The notes under the pieces were generated by a model. That model saw only the letters and a program-made list of their open reading frames with translations. It was not told the DNA's origin and searched no databases. Made by a program: the position numbers and the translations under genes. This document shows, one piece after another, positions 5,531-7,341 of a stretch of 7,341 bases of DNA. Origin of the DNA: Thermoactinomycetaceae bacterium (GTDB lineage: Bacteria; Bacillota; Bacilli; Thermoactinomycetales; Thermoactinomycetaceae); the NCBI GenBank assembly GCA_025449475.1, contig JANWJM010000108.1, positions 1-7,341 of the forward strand. Reading direction: 5' to 3'. Within the stretch, counting starts at the first letter, position 1. The number at the start of each line of letters is the position of its first letter.

Positions 5531-6613
5531 GTGCAGAAAAAGAAAGTTTGGATTGCGACTGGGATTGTGACGCTCATTGTGATTATGGTTGTCTTATCTG
5601 TGGTCAATGCGAAGGAGACTGAAACCGTCAAACTGACCCAACTGAAGCAGGAACGGATTGAAGAAAAATTAACCTTGTCTGGCACGATCTCCTCAACCAA
5701 AAAACAGACGGTCTACTTACAACCGGAACGCGGTGAATTGAAAAAAGTTTGGGTGAAAGAGGGTCAAAAGGTACAGAAGGGAACCAAGTTAATCGAATAT
5801 GAGAATCCAGCAATACAAGGAGAAAGACAACAAGCCAATCTAGCCGCGAAACAAGCGCGGTTAAAGATTCAATCCTTGAAAAAACAGAAATCCAGAGGGG
5901 AACGACCATCACCAGTAGCAGGAGATCAGGGCGCAGGCAGCATTGATGATCAAATAAAGCTCGCCCAATTGGAATTAGAGCAGGCAAACAAACAGGTGCA
6001 ACAGGCAAAGAAAAGACAGAATCAACTGATTGTCACTAGCAAACAAAACGGCGTTGTAGTGAAAGTCGATGAAAATGCCGGTTCGGGTGTAAATGCAGAA
6101 CCAATCGTGGTGATTCAAGATCTCGATTCCCTCAAGGTTGACGCAAAGGTATCGGAATATGATGTATTGAAAGTCCAAAAGGATCAGAAAGTCTATCTCT
6201 TATCTGAAACACTCCCCGATCGTAGATGGACAGGGAGAGTTGCGAATATTGGATGGGTTCCTATAGAAAATCAACCCCAAGTTCCTTCACAAAATCAAAA
6301 TACGGAGGTAAGTTATCCCATTGAAGTGATTGCCGATGATCAGTTACCGATGAAAATCGGCGCTCATCTGATTGTAGAGATTATTACCTCGTCCAAACAA
6401 GCGCAAGTGTTGCCTCAAGCAGCAATCAAACAGGAAGGAAACCAGTCCTTTGTGTTTATAGTGAAAAATGGAAAAGCCGTAAAAACATCGGTCAAAGTTG
6501 GAACGAGGAACGAGCAATGGGTAGAGATTCGCTCCGGAGTGGAGAAAGGACAGAAAGTGATTCAGAATCCCTCTCCTACATTGGTCGATGGAGCGGAAGT
6601 GACCGTCGAATGA
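5531..6613 (+). CDS. yknX: Efflux membrane-fusion (adaptor) protein YknX
   Basis: From GTG 5531 the protein has 360 residues; the in-frame ATG at 5513 would add six. A lysine-rich start and one hydrophobic helix at 6-25 anchor it in the membrane with no lipobox cysteine. The rest lies outside the membrane. The order is typical of MacA/HlyD-type adaptors: a first half of the lipoyl (barrel-sandwich) domain at about 50-92 (GELKKVWVKEGQKVQKGTKL), a short alpha-helical hairpin at 95-165 broken by a Gly/Pro-rich turn at 122-137, the second lipoyl half at 168-195 (QNGVVVKVDENAGSGV), a beta-barrel at about 200-285, and a membrane-proximal domain at 292-360. The hairpin is short, as expected where there is no outer-membrane TolC partner. 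It lies between yknW and yknY, and its TGA overlaps the yknY start in ATGA. The protein should couple the YknYZ ABC transporter to its substrate at the outer face of the membrane. Confidence 0.9.
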   Translation: MQKKKVWIATGIVTLIVIMVVLSVVNAKETETVKLTQLKQERIEEKLTLSGTISSTKKQTVYLQPERGELKKVWVKEGQKVQKGTKLIEYENPAIQGERQQANLAAKQARLKIQSLKKQKSRGERPSPVAGDQGAGSIDDQIKLAQLELEQANKQVQQAKKRQNQLIVTSKQNGVVVKVDENAGSGVNAEPIVVIQDLDSLKVDAKVSEYDVLKVQKDQKVYLLSETLPDRRWTGRVANIGWVPIENQPQVPSQNQNTEVSYPIEVIADDQLPMKIGAHLIVEIITSSKQAQVLPQAAIKQEGNQSFVFIVKNGKAVKTSVKVGTRNEQWVEIRSGVEKGQKVIQNPSPTLVDGAEVTVE

Positions 6614-7311
6614 TCGAACTGCAAGGTGTATCAAAGTCCTATCAAGTAGGAGAGATGACGATTCCCGTCTTAAAAAATATTCATCTCTCTGTTAAAGAGG
6701 GAGAGTATGTCTCAATTATGGGTCCTTCCGGTTCAGGGAAATCGACCTTGATGAATATTCTTGGTTGCCTGGATCGACCGACGGAAGGCGTTTATCGGCT
6801 CAATGGAAAAGATGTTTCACAAGAGGATGAGGTTGGATTAGCGGCTCTTCGAAATCAGACAATCGGTTTTATCTTTCAGCAGTTTCAGCTGTTACCGCGG
6901 ATGAATGCGCAGAAAAATGTAGAACTTCCTTTGATTTATAGAGGATTTTCTAAGAAAGAACGCGAAAAAAATGCACAAGAGGCGTTGCAGCGTGTAGGAT
7001 TAGAAGATCGTCGTCACCATCGTCCAAATGAGTTATCGGGTGGACAGCAACAGCGAGTTGCAATCGCAAGAGCCATTGTGACGGAGCCATTGATCCTACT
7101 CGCTGATGAACCTACCGGCAACTTGGACTCTGTTGCCAGTAAGAATATCCTCGATCTTTTTGATGAGCTTCACCAAGAAGGTAGGACCATCGTCATGATC
7201 ACTCATGATGCAGAAGTGGCAGCACGGGCAGATCGACAAATTGTTCTTCGTGATGGAGAAATTGTTGAATATCCGTTCTCTTCCAAGGAGAGAGGAGGAC
7301 GTCAAGCTTGA
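6610..7311 (+). CDS. yknY: ABC transporter ATP-binding protein YknY (MacB/LolD type)
   Basis: The protein has 233 residues and all ABC ATPase motifs are intact: Walker A GPSGSGKST (38-46), Q-loop Q90 in FIFQQFQLLPRM, signature LSGGQQQR (142-149), Walker B LILLADEP with catalytic E167, D-loop NLDS (171-174), and the switch histidine H199 in ITHD. The LPRMNAQKNVELPLIYRG region is typical of the MacB/LolD/FtsE group, whose members drive MacB-like permeases by ATP hydrolysis at the cytoplasmic face. The start chosen is ATG 6610, overlapping the yknX stop as ATGA; a longer frame open from 6517 only runs inside yknX and adds unrelated residues. The last residues contain the ribosome binding site of yknZ. 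The operon order and sequence type match B. subtilis YknY (about 230 residues). Confidence 0.93.
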   Translation: MIELQGVSKSYQVGEMTIPVLKNIHLSVKEGEYVSIMGPSGSGKSTLMNILGCLDRPTEGVYRLNGKDVSQEDEVGLAALRNQTIGFIFQQFQLLPRMNAQKNVELPLIYRGFSKKEREKNAQEALQRVGLEDRRHHRPNELSGGQQQRVAIARAIVTEPLILLADEPTGNLDSVASKNILDLFDELHQEGRTIVMITHDAEVAARADRQIVLRDGEIVEYPFSSKERGGRQA

Positions 7312-7341
7312 ATATTTGGGAAAATGTCAAAATGGCAGTCG
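7308..7341 (+). CDS. yknZ: ABC transporter permease YknZ, first 11 codons only
   Basis: A frame starts at TTG 7308, overlapping the yknY stop as TTGA, and runs off the window. AGAGGAGG (7291-7298) is 9 bases upstream. The visible residues MNIWENVKMAV resemble the start of B. subtilis YknZ and of other MacB-type permeases, which begin with a short amphipathic segment before the first membrane helix. Its position after yknX and yknY supports the call. Too little is present to judge whether the gene is intact. Confidence 0.75.
   Translation, partial: MNIWENVKMAV

Noticed and set aside
6517..6609. Longer start for yknY at 6517.
   Set aside because: The extra 31 residues lie inside yknX in another frame and do not resemble ABC ATPase sequence; ATG 6610 with the ATGA overlap is the normal arrangement.

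Overview
The window reads as a chromosomal segment of a Gram-positive Firmicute, most likely in the Bacillales; a Thermoactinomycetaceae-like host is my guess only. The reasons are AT-leaning DNA, strong AAGGAGG-type ribosome binding sites, frequent TTG and GTG starts, and a clear copy of the Bacillus subtilis yknWXYZ transporter operon. It contains no RNA gene, CRISPR array or insertion sequence that I can see, and no gene-free stretch over 300 bases.

Positions 1-1678 (+) hold the 3' end of a divergent Hsp70-family gene that lacks the usual C-terminal lid. It is followed 24 bases later by a membrane-anchored protein with a J-like domain (HPD changed to HRT) and TPR repeats. A hairpin terminator at 1691-1723 has U-rich tracts on both strands and serves the convergent gene as well. 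Positions 1735-2730 (-) hold holB, the DNA polymerase III delta' clamp-loader subunit, probably starting at a TTG codon. It stands outside the tmk-holB-type cluster usual in Bacillus.

Positions 2812-4650 (+) hold a two-gene unit. The first gene encodes a kinase-fold protein that has lost its catalytic residues (a pseudokinase). Twelve bases later comes a multi-pass site-2 (M50) metalloprotease with an added soluble domain. Positions 4651-4787 are an intergenic control region. It has a possible promoter, a perfect 10-bp palindrome, and an 8-codon leader ORF whose start codon lies in the loop of a hairpin that would cover the next gene's ribosome binding site.

Positions 4788-7341 (+) hold yknW (Yip1-family membrane protein), yknX (membrane-fusion/adaptor protein), yknY (ABC ATPase) and the first 11 codons of yknZ (permease), tightly packed with stop/start overlaps. 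In B. subtilis this complex protects cells from the SdpC killing factor.

The most interesting part is the left half. Within about 4.6 kb lie a lidless Hsp70, a J-like membrane protein without HPD, a pseudokinase and an intramembrane protease. The pieces look as if they have traded catalysis for binding, and they could form a membrane protein quality-control or stress-sensing module. That functional link is inference; the sequence shows only the domain content and the adjacency.
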